64,000 bases of DNA from Marinobacterium_D sp050908845 (GTDB lineage: Bacteria; Pseudomonadota; Gammaproteobacteria; Pseudomonadales; Balneatricaceae), in contig NZ_CP194171.1 of the NCBI RefSeq assembly GCF_050908845.1, positions 124,001 through 188,000 on the forward strand, given 5' to 3'. A program made the translations under genes and the position numbers. The notes under the pieces were generated by a model. That model had not been told where the DNA came from, searched no databases, and saw only the letters and a program-made list of their open reading frames with translations. This document shows, piece after piece, positions 1 to 8,653 of this stretch (position 1 is the first letter of the stretch; each line of letters starts with the position of its first letter).

Positions 1-20
1 GATACACTGCCAGCCATTTA

Positions 21-48
21 CGCCACTTATATATAAGCCACTTATATT
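21..48 (+). promoter_or_regulatory. possible hemC promoter region
   Basis: An 11-base direct repeat GCCACTTATAT occurs at 22-32 and 37-47, with the self-complementary TTATATATAA at 27-36 and a -10-like TATATT at 43-48. No convincing -35 box is visible. The AT-rich block sits about 40 bases before the hemC start in otherwise GC-rich DNA, so a promoter is plausible but not proven. Confidence 0.3.
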
Positions 49-88
49 GCTATCTGGTGAGGCCCCGCCTCCTGACAAGGATTCACCC

Positions 89-1027
89 ATGAGCAGAACC
101 ATCCGCATCGCCACCCGCCGCAGCCTGCTTGCCCTCTGGCAGGCTGAATACGTCAAGGCTGAACTGGAGCGCATCCACCCCGGTATCCAGGTAGAGCTGA
201 ACAAGATCGAGTCCAAGGGTGACAAGATTCTCGATACGCCGCTGGCCAAGATCGGTGGCAAGGGGCTGTTCGTCAAGGAGCTGGAAAACGCCATGCTCGA
301 CGGTGAAGCCGATATCGCCGTGCACTCCATGAAGGATGTGCCGATGGAGTTCCCCCAGGGCCTGGGCCTGGCGGTGATCTGCCCGCGCGAAAACCCCACC
401 GATGCGTTTGTCAGCAACAGCTATAACCATCTCGATGAACTGCCCCAGGGCGCGGTTGTCGGCACCTCATCCCTGCGCCGTGAGGTACAGATCCGCGAGC
501 GTCGCCCGGACCTGCAGGTAAAATTCCTGCGCGGCAACGTCCAGACCCGCCTGGGCAAACTGGATAACGGCGATTATGACGCCATCATCCTGGCCACCGC
601 CGGCCTGATGCGCCTGAAGCTCAATGAGCGGATCCGCTACGAGATCCCGGCCGAGGAGAGCCTGCCCGCCGGCGGCCAGGGCGCGGTCGGTATCGAGTGC
701 CGCAGCGATGACCAGGAGCTGATCGAGCTCATTCAGCCTTTGCACCATACCGAGACCGCCTATCGGGTCCTCGCCGAGCGCGCCATGAACCGCCGCCTCG
801 AAGGCGGCTGCCAGGTGCCGATCGGCTGCTATGCAACCCTGAACGACGATATCAGCGAGATCTGGCTGCGCGGTCTGGTCGGTCGCCCGGACGGCACCCT
901 GGTACTGCGCGATGAGATCCGTGGCCCGGTGGATCAGGCGGAACAGCTCGGTATCACCCTGGCCGAACGCCTGCTAGACGCCGGTGCCGATGCGATCTTG
1001 AAAGAGGTTTATGCCGAGCGTGGCTGA
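89..1027 (+). CDS. hemC: porphobilinogen deaminase (hydroxymethylbilane synthase)
   Basis: Condenses four porphobilinogen molecules into hydroxymethylbilane in cytosolic tetrapyrrole synthesis. The 312-residue product has the usual family length. The dipyrromethane cofactor cysteine is Cys241 in the motif RRLEGGCQVPIG, and the substrate-binding segments GTSSLRR (about 125-131) and FLRGNVQTRL are present. I start at the ATG at 89, where the family N-terminus MSRTIRIATR begins; an in-frame ATG at 47 would add 14 atypical residues. It overlaps hemD by 17 bases and heads the hemCDXY operon. Confidence 0.97.
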   Translation: MSRTIRIATRRSLLALWQAEYVKAELERIHPGIQVELNKIESKGDKILDTPLAKIGGKGLFVKELENAMLDGEADIAVHSMKDVPMEFPQGLGLAVICPRENPTDAFVSNSYNHLDELPQGAVVGTSSLRREVQIRERRPDLQVKFLRGNVQTRLGKLDNGDYDAIILATAGLMRLKLNERIRYEIPAEESLPAGGQGAVGIECRSDDQELIELIQPLHHTETAYRVLAERAMNRRLEGGCQVPIGCYATLNDDISEIWLRGLVGRPDGTLVLRDEIRGPVDQAEQLGITLAERLLDAGADAILKEVYAERG

Positions 1028-1793
1028 GAACTCTCTGGCCGGGCTGCGCGTACTGGTGACCCGCCCGGCGCACCAGTCTGGTGGATTGATCGCGGCACTG
1101 CGTGAACATGGCGCCGAGCCGGTCTCTTTGCCGCTGCTCGAAATTGCCCCCATCGACGAGAGCGACAGCAGCGCCTGGAACCGGATCAAGGGGCGCATCC
1201 TGGATCTCGACCTCTACGCCGGCGTGATCTTCATCAGCCCCAACGCCGCTCGTATCGGCGAGCAATGGATCGATACCTACTGGCCGCAACTGCCGGTGGG
1301 GGTGCACTGGCTGGCGATCGGTGCCGGCACCGCCGCCACCCTGGAAGGTCTCGGCATACCCGCCTATCACGTGCCAGGCGGCTTCGATTCAGAAGCGCTG
1401 CTGGCCGATCCCCTGCTCGCCGATGTGCGCGAAAAGCGCTTTCTGATCCTGCGGGGTGAGGGAGGCCGTGAACTGCTGGCCGAAACCCTCAGGTCACGCG
1501 GCGCCGAAGTAGACTACGCTGACCTGTATCGGCGCGTTTGCCCCGACTACAGCCCGACGCACATTAAAAGTACTATTTATGCCAAGCAATTATCCGTTAT
1601 CCTGATAACCAGCGGCATGGCTCTGGACAACCTGTTGGAACTTGCGGGTGCAGAGCCGGATCTACTCGAAACAGCATTGATCGTTCCGAGCCAGCGGATC
1701 GCCGATCTCGCCAGAGCCCGGGGCTTTACACGAATCAGGATAGCGGACGGACCGGATGACTCGTCCATGATCCGCGCGTTAACAGAGTATTGA
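1011..1793 (+). CDS. hemD: uroporphyrinogen-III synthase
   Basis: Closes and inverts the D ring of hydroxymethylbilane to give uroporphyrinogen III, the branch point to heme, siroheme and cobalamin. The 260-residue protein shows the loosely conserved bilobed HemD pattern: N-terminal GLRVLVTRPAHQSGGL, a central IFISPNAA segment, GAGTAATLEGLG, and LILRGEGGRELLAETL. The ATG at 1011 follows the ribosome-binding sequence AAAGAGG and lies inside the end of hemC, indicating translational coupling. Sequence conservation in this family is low, so the call rests on both motifs and the position directly after hemC. Confidence 0.95.
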   Translation: MPSVAENSLAGLRVLVTRPAHQSGGLIAALREHGAEPVSLPLLEIAPIDESDSSAWNRIKGRILDLDLYAGVIFISPNAARIGEQWIDTYWPQLPVGVHWLAIGAGTAATLEGLGIPAYHVPGGFDSEALLADPLLADVREKRFLILRGEGGRELLAETLRSRGAEVDYADLYRRVCPDYSPTHIKSTIYAKQLSVILITSGMALDNLLELAGAEPDLLETALIVPSQRIADLARARGFTRIRIADGPDDSSMIRALTEY

Positions 1794-1866
1794 AAAGCCT
1801 TATCGAGCAACGCCGATAGCGTTTCAACCACCTGTTAAGACCTGCCGACTGACTGGAATCTAAGGT

Positions 1867-3144
1867 ATGAACGATACCCGCAAGCCCGAGGAAAACACCC
1901 CGGCCACCGAGCCGAAAGACGAACAGACCACCACAGCGGACGCGGTAAACGAGCCCGGCTCCGAATCCTCTGCCGCTGCAGCAACGTCCCCTCCCAGTGA
2001 AACAGATTCAAAACCGGCGCAGCCTCAGAGTGCATCCGCTGCGCCCGATAGCGCTGCTGGCGGTGGCTCAGGTACGCCGCCGGCTGCAAAAGAGCAGAAA
2101 CAGCCTGCCGGCTGGCCTGGCAAGCTGGCGCTGCTGCTGGCGCTTATCTCCCTCGGCGGTGTCGGTTACCTGTTCTGGCAGGGCTGGCAGTTCAAACAGT
2201 CCAGCACAGCCACCCAGGACTCGCTGACCCAGAGCATTGAAACCAATCTGGCCAACGCCCGCGCCGAAGTCGCTGACCGGATCAGCGGCGTCAGCCAGAC
2301 CCTGGGTGCGCTGCAAAGCCAGGCACAGTCCGATAAACAGAATATCGAGCAGCTGCAGCAGCGTCTCACCGACGCCATCAAGCAGGTCAACGCCACCCGT
2401 GAAACCTCCCGCGAAGATTTCCTGCTGGCGGAAGCGGAATACCTGCTGCGCCTGGCCAACCAGCGCGTACTGATGGAGCAGACCGCCAACGGCGCCCTGA
2501 CCCTGCTGAAGTCCGCCGACGAGATCCTGCGCGAAAGCGACGATGTCGCGCTCTACCCGGTGCGCGAGGCGCTGGCACAGGATATTGCCGCACTTGAAGC
2601 AGTACCCAAGCTGGATAGCGAAGGCATTTACCTGCAACTCGCCGCCGTTAACCGCCAGGTCCCTAACCTGCGTGTCACGCCGGTGACCGACAAGCGCAAG
2701 CTGCCGAGCATGCTGGAGGAGATTACGCCCGAGTCGGTTGAGCAGAGCTGGACCGAAGGTGCGGCTGCGGCCTGGGACAAGGCGGTGGACAAGTTCGAAA
2801 AACTGGTGGTAATCCAGCACCGGGACGAACCGGTAGAGCCGCTGATGTCTCCGGAGCAAACCTATTACCTGCAGCAGAACCTCCACCTGATGCTGGAACA
2901 GGCACAGCTGGCCCTGCTGCAGCGCAAACAGCAGGCGTACGACGCCAGCCTGGAGAAGGCATCCGCCTGGGTGGCCACCTACTTCGATGACAAGGACGCC
3001 ACCAGCCAGTCCCTGCTGCGCGCCTTCGCAGAGCTTCAGGAAGTCGAGGTTGCACCTGAGCTGCCCGATATCTCCGCTTCCCTGAAAGCGCTGAAGGCAC
3101 ATCTGCGCGACATGGCACGACTGAAACAGGAGGCGGGCCAATGA
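1867..3144 (+). CDS. hemX: HemX-like membrane protein of the heme operon
   Basis: A 425-residue inner-membrane protein. Residues 1-80 are a low-complexity cytoplasmic tail rich in Ala, Glu, Pro, Ser and Thr. One transmembrane segment follows at about 83-104 (LALLLALISLGGVGYLFWQ). The rest is a long periplasmic region with predicted coiled coil near 120-180 and the family motif DFLLAEAEYLLRLANQR. Databases often label it uroporphyrin-III C-methyltransferase, but no SAM-binding motif is visible and the biochemical role is unproven. It overlaps hemY by four bases (ATGA), indicating coupled translation. Confidence 0.92.
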   Translation: MNDTRKPEENTPATEPKDEQTTTADAVNEPGSESSAAAATSPPSETDSKPAQPQSASAAPDSAAGGGSGTPPAAKEQKQPAGWPGKLALLLALISLGGVGYLFWQGWQFKQSSTATQDSLTQSIETNLANARAEVADRISGVSQTLGALQSQAQSDKQNIEQLQQRLTDAIKQVNATRETSREDFLLAEAEYLLRLANQRVLMEQTANGALTLLKSADEILRESDDVALYPVREALAQDIAALEAVPKLDSEGIYLQLAAVNRQVPNLRVTPVTDKRKLPSMLEEITPESVEQSWTEGAAAAWDKAVDKFEKLVVIQHRDEPVEPLMSPEQTYYLQQNLHLMLEQAQLALLQRKQQAYDASLEKASAWVATYFDDKDATSQSLLRAFAELQEVEVAPELPDISASLKALKAHLRDMARLKQEAGQ

Positions 3145-4412
3145 AACGCTTCTTCATCATTCTGCTGCTCCTGCTGCTGGCCGGCGCCTGGCTCGGTCAG
3201 CTGATGGTGCAGGATCCGGGCTATGTCCTGCTCGCCTACAAGGAAACCACGATCGAAACCAGCCTCTGGGTGCTGCTGCTGATGGCGATCATCGCCTTCG
3301 CCATACTGCACACGGTGATCAACCTCATCGGCCGTGCCCGCGTCCCCGCCGAGCGGGTACGCAGCTGGCGTGGACGCCGTAATCAGAAGATCGCCCAGAG
3401 CAAAACGCTCAAAGGTCTGATGGCCCTCTCTGAAGGCAACTGGTGGAAAGCCCAGCGTTTCCTGACCCAGGCCGCTGAACGCAGTGAGCAGCCGCTGATC
3501 AACTACCTGGCCGCAGCCAAGGCCGCCCACGAGCAGGGCGAATCCAATGCCGCCGACAACCTGCTGCAGAAAGCCCGTGAAGCGACGCCCAAGGCGGAAG
3601 TGGCCGTCGGCATCGTACAGGCGCAGATTCAGCTGTCCCGTGGTCAGAACGAGCCTGCGCTCGCCACCCTGCTGCACCTGAAGCGGCTCGCGCCCAAACA
3701 CACCTATGTCCTGAAGCTACTGAAAGAGGCCTATATCCGTCTCAATGACTGGTCCGGCCTGAACCAGCTGCTGCCGGATCTGCGACGCCACCAGGCGCTG
3801 CCGGACGAGCAGTTGCGCGAGCTCGAGACCCTCGCCGCCGGTCACCTGCTGGAGCAGAGCCTGAGCAGCCAGCCGGCAGAGGCGGACAGCAAGACCCGAC
3901 TCCAGGCGGTGGCACATACCTGGCAGGCTCTGCCCGCCAACTGTACCCATGACACCAACCTGATCGAACAGTACATCGGCCTGATGGTTGAAGCGGGCAG
4001 CGCCGACGAAGCGGAGAAGATGCTGCGTGATCAGTTGAAGAAGCACTGGGACGAAAAGCTGGTGTCGCTTTACGGTCGTATCGCCAGCAGTGCACCGCAC
4101 AAACAGCTGGATACCGCCCGCGCCTGGCTGAAAAAGCATGACGACAGCCCGGCCCTGGAGCTGACGCTGGGACGCCTCTCGATGCAAAACGAACACTGGG
4201 GCTCTGCCATCAAACACTTCGAGCAGAGTATCGAGCTGCAACCCAGTTCTGAGGCCTATGCGGAACTCAGCCGGCTGCTGAGCCACCTGGGAGAGAAAGA
4301 GCGCGCCAGCGAAATTTCCACCCGGGGCTTTAGTATGGTTAACGGTACGCTGCCGCTACTGCCGCTGCCCGATGAGAAAGCTGAGCCTGCGCAAAGCGCT
4401 GCCAAGCTCTGA
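3141..4412 (+). CDS. hemY: HemY-type TPR membrane protein
   Basis: A 423-residue protein with two N-terminal transmembrane segments (about 4-22 and 43-63) followed by a helical region with tetratricopeptide-like repeats, matching the proteobacterial HemY_N family. This is not the Bacillus protoporphyrinogen oxidase also called HemY. Its job is unclear; an interaction or scaffold role for heme-synthesis enzymes at the membrane is commonly suggested. Typical motifs are RNQKIAQSKTLKGLMALSEG and, in the C-terminal repeats, ELTLGRLSMQNEHWGSAIKH. It is the last gene of the hemCDXY set. Confidence 0.93.
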   Translation: MKRFFIILLLLLLAGAWLGQLMVQDPGYVLLAYKETTIETSLWVLLLMAIIAFAILHTVINLIGRARVPAERVRSWRGRRNQKIAQSKTLKGLMALSEGNWWKAQRFLTQAAERSEQPLINYLAAAKAAHEQGESNAADNLLQKAREATPKAEVAVGIVQAQIQLSRGQNEPALATLLHLKRLAPKHTYVLKLLKEAYIRLNDWSGLNQLLPDLRRHQALPDEQLRELETLAAGHLLEQSLSSQPAEADSKTRLQAVAHTWQALPANCTHDTNLIEQYIGLMVEAGSADEAEKMLRDQLKKHWDEKLVSLYGRIASSAPHKQLDTARAWLKKHDDSPALELTLGRLSMQNEHWGSAIKHFEQSIELQPSSEAYAELSRLLSHLGEKERASEISTRGFSMVNGTLPLLPLPDEKAEPAQSAAKL

Positions 4413-4431
4413 GACTTGAACCCCGATACAC

Positions 4432-4450
4432 GGCCCCGAGCTGGGGCCTT
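4432..4450 (+). terminator. weak hairpin after hemY
   Basis: GGCCCC and GGGGCC form a six-base-pair stem around a five-base loop, 19 bases after the hemY stop. Only two thymines follow, so this is at best a weak terminator or an mRNA end-stabilising hairpin before the next gene. Confidence 0.35.
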
Positions 4451-4479
4451 CAACGCTTAAATAAAGGACGAAAACATAA

Positions 4480-4977
4480 ATGCTGGAACGTCAGTTTGAA
4501 CGCCTGATGTACCTGTCGCGCTGGATACTGGCGCCGATCTACCTGGGACTGAGCCTGGCGCTGGTCGCCCTTGGCATCAAGTTCTTCATGGAGCTGGCCC
4601 ACCTCCTGCCTCATATTGCCGAGATCGCCGAGACCGAACTGGTGCTGGTGATCCTGTCCCTGATCGATCTGACGCTGGTGGGTGGCCTGCTGGTGATGGT
4701 GATGTTTTCCGGCTACGAAAACTTCGTCTCCCGCATCGATCTTGATGAGGGCTCGGAGAAGCTGAGTTGGCTCGGCACTCTGGATACCAACAGTCTGAAG
4801 AACAAGGTCGCCGCCTCCATCGTAGCGATCTCCTCGATCCACCTGTTGAAGATATTCATGAATGCCGAGAATGTGGAAAACGACAAGCTGCTCTGGTACG
4901 TGCTTATCCACATGACCTTCGTCGTGTCCGCCTTCGCCATGGGCCTGCTCGACAAGCTGACCAAGAAAGCGCACTGA
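4480..4977 (+). CDS. UPF0114/YqhA family inner-membrane protein
   Basis: A 165-residue protein with about four hydrophobic segments (roughly 15-35, 50-75, 105-125 and 135-155). It has the family signatures SRWILAPIYLGLSLAL near the start, a GGLLVMVMFSGYENFVSR block after the second membrane segment, and SSIHLLKIFMNAE. It corresponds to the YqhA/TIGR00645 group, whose function is unknown. It is preceded by the purine-rich site AAAGGACG, lies 67 bases after hemY, and is followed by a strong terminator. Confidence 0.9.
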   Translation: MLERQFERLMYLSRWILAPIYLGLSLALVALGIKFFMELAHLLPHIAEIAETELVLVILSLIDLTLVGGLLVMVMFSGYENFVSRIDLDEGSEKLSWLGTLDTNSLKNKVAASIVAISSIHLLKIFMNAENVENDKLLWYVLIHMTFVVSAFAMGLLDKLTKKAH

Positions 4978-5005
4978 ATTCGCCAGTAACGGATACAGAG
5001 ATTGC

Positions 5006-5030
5006 AAAGGGGCTCACTGAGCCCCTTTTT
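5006..5030 (+). terminator. rho-independent terminator after the yqhA-like gene
   Basis: AAAGGGGCTC pairs perfectly with GAGCCCCTTT around a three-base loop and runs into five thymines, 28 bases after the stop codon. This is a textbook intrinsic terminator closing the hem-yqhA transcription unit. Confidence 0.9.
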
Positions 5031-5045
5031 AACGCCGGTACGTCA

Positions 5046-5262
5046 TTAGCGCTCTACATTTTCCATCCGCGCCGGTTCCACGATCTCGATCGAGTAGCCG
5101 TCCGGATCCTTGATAAACGCCAGATCCTTCATTTTGCCCTGCTTCGGGTGCTTAACGTCTTCCAACTCGTTGGCACCGAACTAGGCGATAGCCGCATCCA
5201 GGTCCGACACCGTAAAGCAGATATGACCCAAGCCCTGGAAATCAGCCTCGCGCCGATTTACG
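5046..5262 (-). pseudogene. C-terminal remnant of glyoxalase I (lactoylglutathione lyase)
   Basis: Translating the minus strand from about 5262 to the TAA at 5046-5048 gives a stretch that reads GLGHICFTVSDLDAAIA, then an in-frame TAG, then FGANELEDVKHPKQGKM and KDLAFIKDPDGYSIEIVEPA. These are the last two strands of glyoxalase I, including the metal-ligand His in GHI and the Glu in SIEIV. The N-terminal two thirds is missing; upstream the reading runs straight into the end of the ferredoxin gene. The internal stop and truncation mark it as decayed. Glyoxalase I normally detoxifies methylglyoxal with glutathione; a functional copy would have to be elsewhere. Confidence 0.8.
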
Positions 5263-5544
5263 CAGCGCATAGGGCATCAGTCGCAAACGCAGATCGCTTT
5301 GTGCAAAGGAGGTACATAAGCGGATGATCGGTGGGGCGTCGTAGTCACCGAGAAGGTGCAGCTGCGGATAGGTCTGACGGACAGCCCCCTGAAGCAGGGC
5401 CGCCTCACAGATTTCGCAGTTGCCGTTGCGGCAGGATGATCTGACCGGGTAGCCCGCGTCGGACAGCGCTTCGAGCAGGGAATCGGCCGGGTTCGCGATA
5501 ACCGGGGCTGTGAAGCCTTCAATCCACAGTCTGCGTTGCGTCAC
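5242..5544 (-). CDS. small 2Fe-2S ferredoxin-domain protein
   Basis: A 100-residue protein with the plant-type 2Fe-2S ligand pattern: CRNGNCEIC (spacing C-x4-C-x2-C, residues about 38-46) and a fourth cysteine in IIRLCTSFA. In Pseudomonas the gene next to ubiD encodes a longer ferredoxin-reductase with an FAD/NAD domain; here only the ferredoxin part exists. It starts 12 bases after the ubiD stop, so it is probably co-transcribed with it. Its last residues overlap the glyoxalase remnant, suggesting the deletion that truncated that gene may also have set this gene's 3' end. Confidence 0.75.
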   Translation of the reverse strand: MTQRRLWIEGFTAPVIANPADSLLEALSDAGYPVRSSCRNGNCEICEAALLQGAVRQTYPQLHLLGDYDAPPIIRLCTSFAQSDLRLRLMPYALRKSARG

Positions 5545-5555
5545 CGGCCTGGCTC

Positions 5556-7040
5556 CTAGTGTTCGGGCAGTATATCGAGCTCTTCCCAGAGCTGGTCAAC
5601 CCGAGCTTTAACGGCGTCGTCCATCTCGATCGGCACACCCCACTCGCGGTCGGTCTCGCCCGGCCACTTGTTGGTGGCATCCATTCCCATCTTCGAGCCG
5701 AGTCCCGACACGGGCGACGCGAAGTCGAGATAATCGATCGGCGTGTTATCCACCAGCAGGGTATCACGGCTCGGGTCCATACGGGTGGTGATCGCCCAGA
5801 TCACATCCTTCCAGTCCCGCGCATTCACATCATCATCGCAGACGATAACGAATTTTGTGTACATAAACTGGCGCAGGAAGGACCAGACGCCCATCATCAC
5901 GCGCTTGGCGTGGCCCGGGTACTGCTTCTTCATGGTCACCACCGCCATGCGGTAGGAACAGCCCTCCGGCGGCAGGTAGAAGTCGACAATCTCCGGGAAC
6001 TGCTTGCGCAGGATAGGCACAAACACCTCGTTCAGTGCCAGACCCAGTACCGCCGGTTCATCGGGCGGACGTCCCGTGTAGGTGCTGTGGTAGATCGGCG
6101 CTTCACGCTGGGTGATGCGCTCCACCGTGAATACCGGGAAGCGATCCACCTCATTGTAGTAGCCGGTGTGATCCCCGAACGGTCCCTCGTCGGCCATCTC
6201 CTCCGGGTCGATGTAACCCTCGAGGATGATCTCCGCACTGGCCGGCACCTGAAGATCGCTGCCGATACACTTCACAACCTCGGTCTTGCCGCCGCGCAGC
6301 AGGCCGGCGAAGGCGTATTCCGACAGGGTATCCGGCACCGGCGTTACCGCACCAAGAATGGTGGCCGGGTCAGCCCCGAGGGCAACGGCGACCGGAAACG
6401 GCTCGCCGGGATGGGCCTGTTTCCATTCGCGAAAGTCGAGCGCACCGCCGCGATGGGAGAGCCAGCGCATGATCAGCTTGTTGCGACCGATCAGCTGCTG
6501 ACGGTAGATACCCAGGTTCTGGCGCGGCTTTTCCGGGCCACGGGTCACCACCAGCGGCCAGGTCACCAGGGGCCCTGCATCGCCGGGCCAGCAGGTCTGG
6601 ATCGGGATACGGTTCAGATCCACGTCATCACCTTCGATCACGGTATGCTGGCAGGGCGCGTTCTTGACCACCTTGGGCCCCATGTTCAGCACCTGCTTGT
6701 ACAGCGGCAGCTTTTCCCAGGCGTCTTTCATACCGCGGGGCGGTTCCGGCTCTTTCAGCTGAGACAGGGTTTCACCTACCCGTCGCAGCGCCTCGACGGA
6801 CTCCTCACCCATGCCGAGGGCAACCCGCTCCGGCGTACCGAACAGGTTGGTCAGCACCGGGTAGTCATAGCCCTTGGGGTTTTCGAACAGCAGTGCCGGG
6901 CCGCCGGCCCTCAGCGTGCGATCGCTGATTTCGGTCATCTCCAGGTAGGGATCGACCTCGGTGCGGATACGTTTGAGCTCACCGCGCGACTCCAGCATCT
7001 TGATAAAGTCGCGCAGATCCTTGTACTTGGGGCTAGTCAT
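5556..7040 (-). CDS. ubiD: 3-octaprenyl-4-hydroxybenzoate decarboxylase UbiD
   Basis: Decarboxylates the polyprenylated 4-hydroxybenzoate ring in ubiquinone synthesis, using prenylated FMN made by UbiX. The 494-residue product has family length and motifs: YKDLRDFIKMLESRGELKRI at the N-terminus, TCWPGDAGPLVTWPLVVTRG (about 147-166), the cofactor and metal-site region DEGPFGDHTGYYN, and PVSGLGSKMGMDATNKWPGE near the end. I use the ATG at 7040; an upstream in-frame ATG at 7100 falls in the region of the rho terminator. No ubiX is visible in this window. Confidence 0.96.
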   Translation of the reverse strand: MTSPKYKDLRDFIKMLESRGELKRIRTEVDPYLEMTEISDRTLRAGGPALLFENPKGYDYPVLTNLFGTPERVALGMGEESVEALRRVGETLSQLKEPEPPRGMKDAWEKLPLYKQVLNMGPKVVKNAPCQHTVIEGDDVDLNRIPIQTCWPGDAGPLVTWPLVVTRGPEKPRQNLGIYRQQLIGRNKLIMRWLSHRGGALDFREWKQAHPGEPFPVAVALGADPATILGAVTPVPDTLSEYAFAGLLRGGKTEVVKCIGSDLQVPASAEIILEGYIDPEEMADEGPFGDHTGYYNEVDRFPVFTVERITQREAPIYHSTYTGRPPDEPAVLGLALNEVFVPILRKQFPEIVDFYLPPEGCSYRMAVVTMKKQYPGHAKRVMMGVWSFLRQFMYTKFVIVCDDDVNARDWKDVIWAITTRMDPSRDTLLVDNTPIDYLDFASPVSGLGSKMGMDATNKWPGETDREWGVPIEMDDAVKARVDQLWEELDILPEH

Positions 7041-7100
7041 CAGCTTGGATACCTTCTGCTGAGTTCCAGTTGATCGGTTACAGGCCCGATTGAGGGGCAT

Positions 7101-7151
7101 AAAAAAGGGCGAGTAGTGAAGCGCTCTTCAGGCTTCTCTTACTCACCCTTT
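7101..7151 (-). terminator. rho-independent terminator of rho
   Basis: Read on the minus strand, an imperfect stem of about 17 pairs (arms AAGGGTGAGTAAGAGAAGC and its near-complement) is followed directly by six thymines. It begins about 20 bases after the rho stop codon. It should separate rho from ubiD. Confidence 0.8.
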
Positions 7152-7172
7152 CTAACGATGGATCAGTCGCTG

Positions 7173-8432
7173 TTACTTGCGCTTCATCGACATGAAGAAC
7201 TCATCGTTGGTCTTGAAGTCCTTCAGCTTGTCGATGACGAACTCGGTGGCTGCGGTATCTTCCATGGAATCCAGCAGCTTGCGCAGGATCCACATCCGCT
7301 GCAGCTCTTCCTCGGAGGTCAGCAGGTCTTCGCGACGGGTGCTGGAGCGACGGATATTGATCGACGGGAAGACACGCTTCTCAGCGATCTTACGGTCCAG
7401 GTGCACCTCGGAGTTACCGGTACCCTTGAACTCCTCGAAGATAACCTCGTCCATCTTGGAACCGGTATCGACCAACGCGGTAGCGATGATGGTCAGGCTG
7501 CCGCCCTCTTCAATGTTACGCGCAGCACCGAAGAAACGCTTCGGACGCTCCAGCGCGTGGGCATCGACACCACCGGTCAGTACCTTACCGGAAGACGGGA
7601 TAACGGTGTTGTAGGCACGGGCCAGACGGGTGATGGAGTCGAGCAGAATGACCACGTCCTTCTTGTGCTCGGTCAGGCGCTTGGCCTTTTCCAGCACCAT
7701 CTCGGCAACCTGCACGTGACGGGACGGCGGCTCGTCGAAGGTGGAGGCAACCACTTCGCCGCGCACGGTGCGCTGCATGTCGGTCACTTCCTCCGGGCGC
7801 TCATCGATCAGCAGAACGATCATGTAGCACTCGGGGTTGTTACGGGTGATGCTGTTGGCGATGTTCTGCAGCATCAGTGTCTTACCGGCCTTAGGCGGTG
7901 ACACGATCAGCGCACGCTGACCTTTACCCATCGGGGTAACCAGGTCCAGTACACGGGCGGTGATATCTTCGGTACTGCCGTTACCCAGCTCCATGCGCAG
8001 GCGTTTCTGCGCGAACAGCGGCGTCAGGTTTTCGAACAGAATCTTGTTCTTCGCGTTTTCCGGACGATCGTAGTTGATCTCGTTGACTTTCAGCAGCGCG
8101 AAGTAGCGTTCACCATCCTTCGGCGGACGAATCTTACCGGCAATGGTATCCCCGGTACGGAGATTGAAGCGTCTGATCTGGCTGGGGGAAACGTAGATAT
8201 CGTCGGGACCGGCGAGGTAGGAGGAGTCTGCGGAGCGGAGGAAGCCGAAGCCGTCCTGCAGAATTTCGAGAACACCATCGCCGTAGATGTCCTCCCCGCT
8301 CTTGGCGTGCTTCTTGAGTATCGCGAAGATCACGTCCTGTTTACGGGACCGGGCCATGTTTTCGAGGCCCATATCAGTGGCGATCTGTAGAAGTTCCGGA
8401 ACGCTTTTAGTTTTGAGTTCGGTAAGATTCAT
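7173..8432 (-). CDS. rho: transcription termination factor Rho
   Basis: Hexameric RNA-dependent ATPase that ends transcription of untranslated RNA. The 419-residue protein starts with the Rho_N helical domain (MNLTELKTKSVPELLQIATD), followed by the RNA-binding cold-shock fold with GFGFLRS, the Walker A sequence SPPKAGKT (about 178-185), Walker B VVILLDSITRLARAYN, and the Q-loop/R-loop region with SGKVLTGGVDAHAL. Length equals the E. coli protein. It lies downstream of trxA on the same strand with a 221-base leader, consistent with the long regulated leaders seen in front of rho in other gammaproteobacteria. Confidence 0.98.
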   Translation of the reverse strand: MNLTELKTKSVPELLQIATDMGLENMARSRKQDVIFAILKKHAKSGEDIYGDGVLEILQDGFGFLRSADSSYLAGPDDIYVSPSQIRRFNLRTGDTIAGKIRPPKDGERYFALLKVNEINYDRPENAKNKILFENLTPLFAQKRLRMELGNGSTEDITARVLDLVTPMGKGQRALIVSPPKAGKTLMLQNIANSITRNNPECYMIVLLIDERPEEVTDMQRTVRGEVVASTFDEPPSRHVQVAEMVLEKAKRLTEHKKDVVILLDSITRLARAYNTVIPSSGKVLTGGVDAHALERPKRFFGAARNIEEGGSLTIIATALVDTGSKMDEVIFEEFKGTGNSEVHLDRKIAEKRVFPSINIRRSSTRREDLLTSEEELQRMWILRKLLDSMEDTAATEFVIDKLKDFKTNDEFFMSMKRK

Positions 8433-8653
8433 AGTTTTTTGAACACAGCCGCAAAGGACTGAATGCCAGGATGGAAACCGGAGTGGTTATTAGTCGGAAG
8501 AAAAATTAAGTGCTCAGGCCGACGCCTGCAGCGGACGCTGGGGCCGGACAGATAAGTGAAAAGCAATATAAAGCTTAAGGGAACAGCTGTCCAGCGTATA
8601 GGGCAAGAAAACGCAATGGCCGGAAACCGGCACATCGCGTCCCTGCACCTCGA
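8433..8653 (-). promoter_or_regulatory. rho leader region
   Basis: The 221 bases between trxA and rho hold no gene I can support. On the minus strand a GCCGG-TTT-CCGGC hairpin (8619-8631) lies just after trxA with only a short delayed thymine run, so it is a poor terminator. Autoregulated leaders are known for rho in relatives; a specific attenuator is not demonstrable by eye. Confidence 0.35.

Noticed and set aside
5559..7073. 504-codon open frame opposite ubiD
   Set aside because: UbiD motifs are unmistakable on the other strand; the antisense frame has no recognisable domain.
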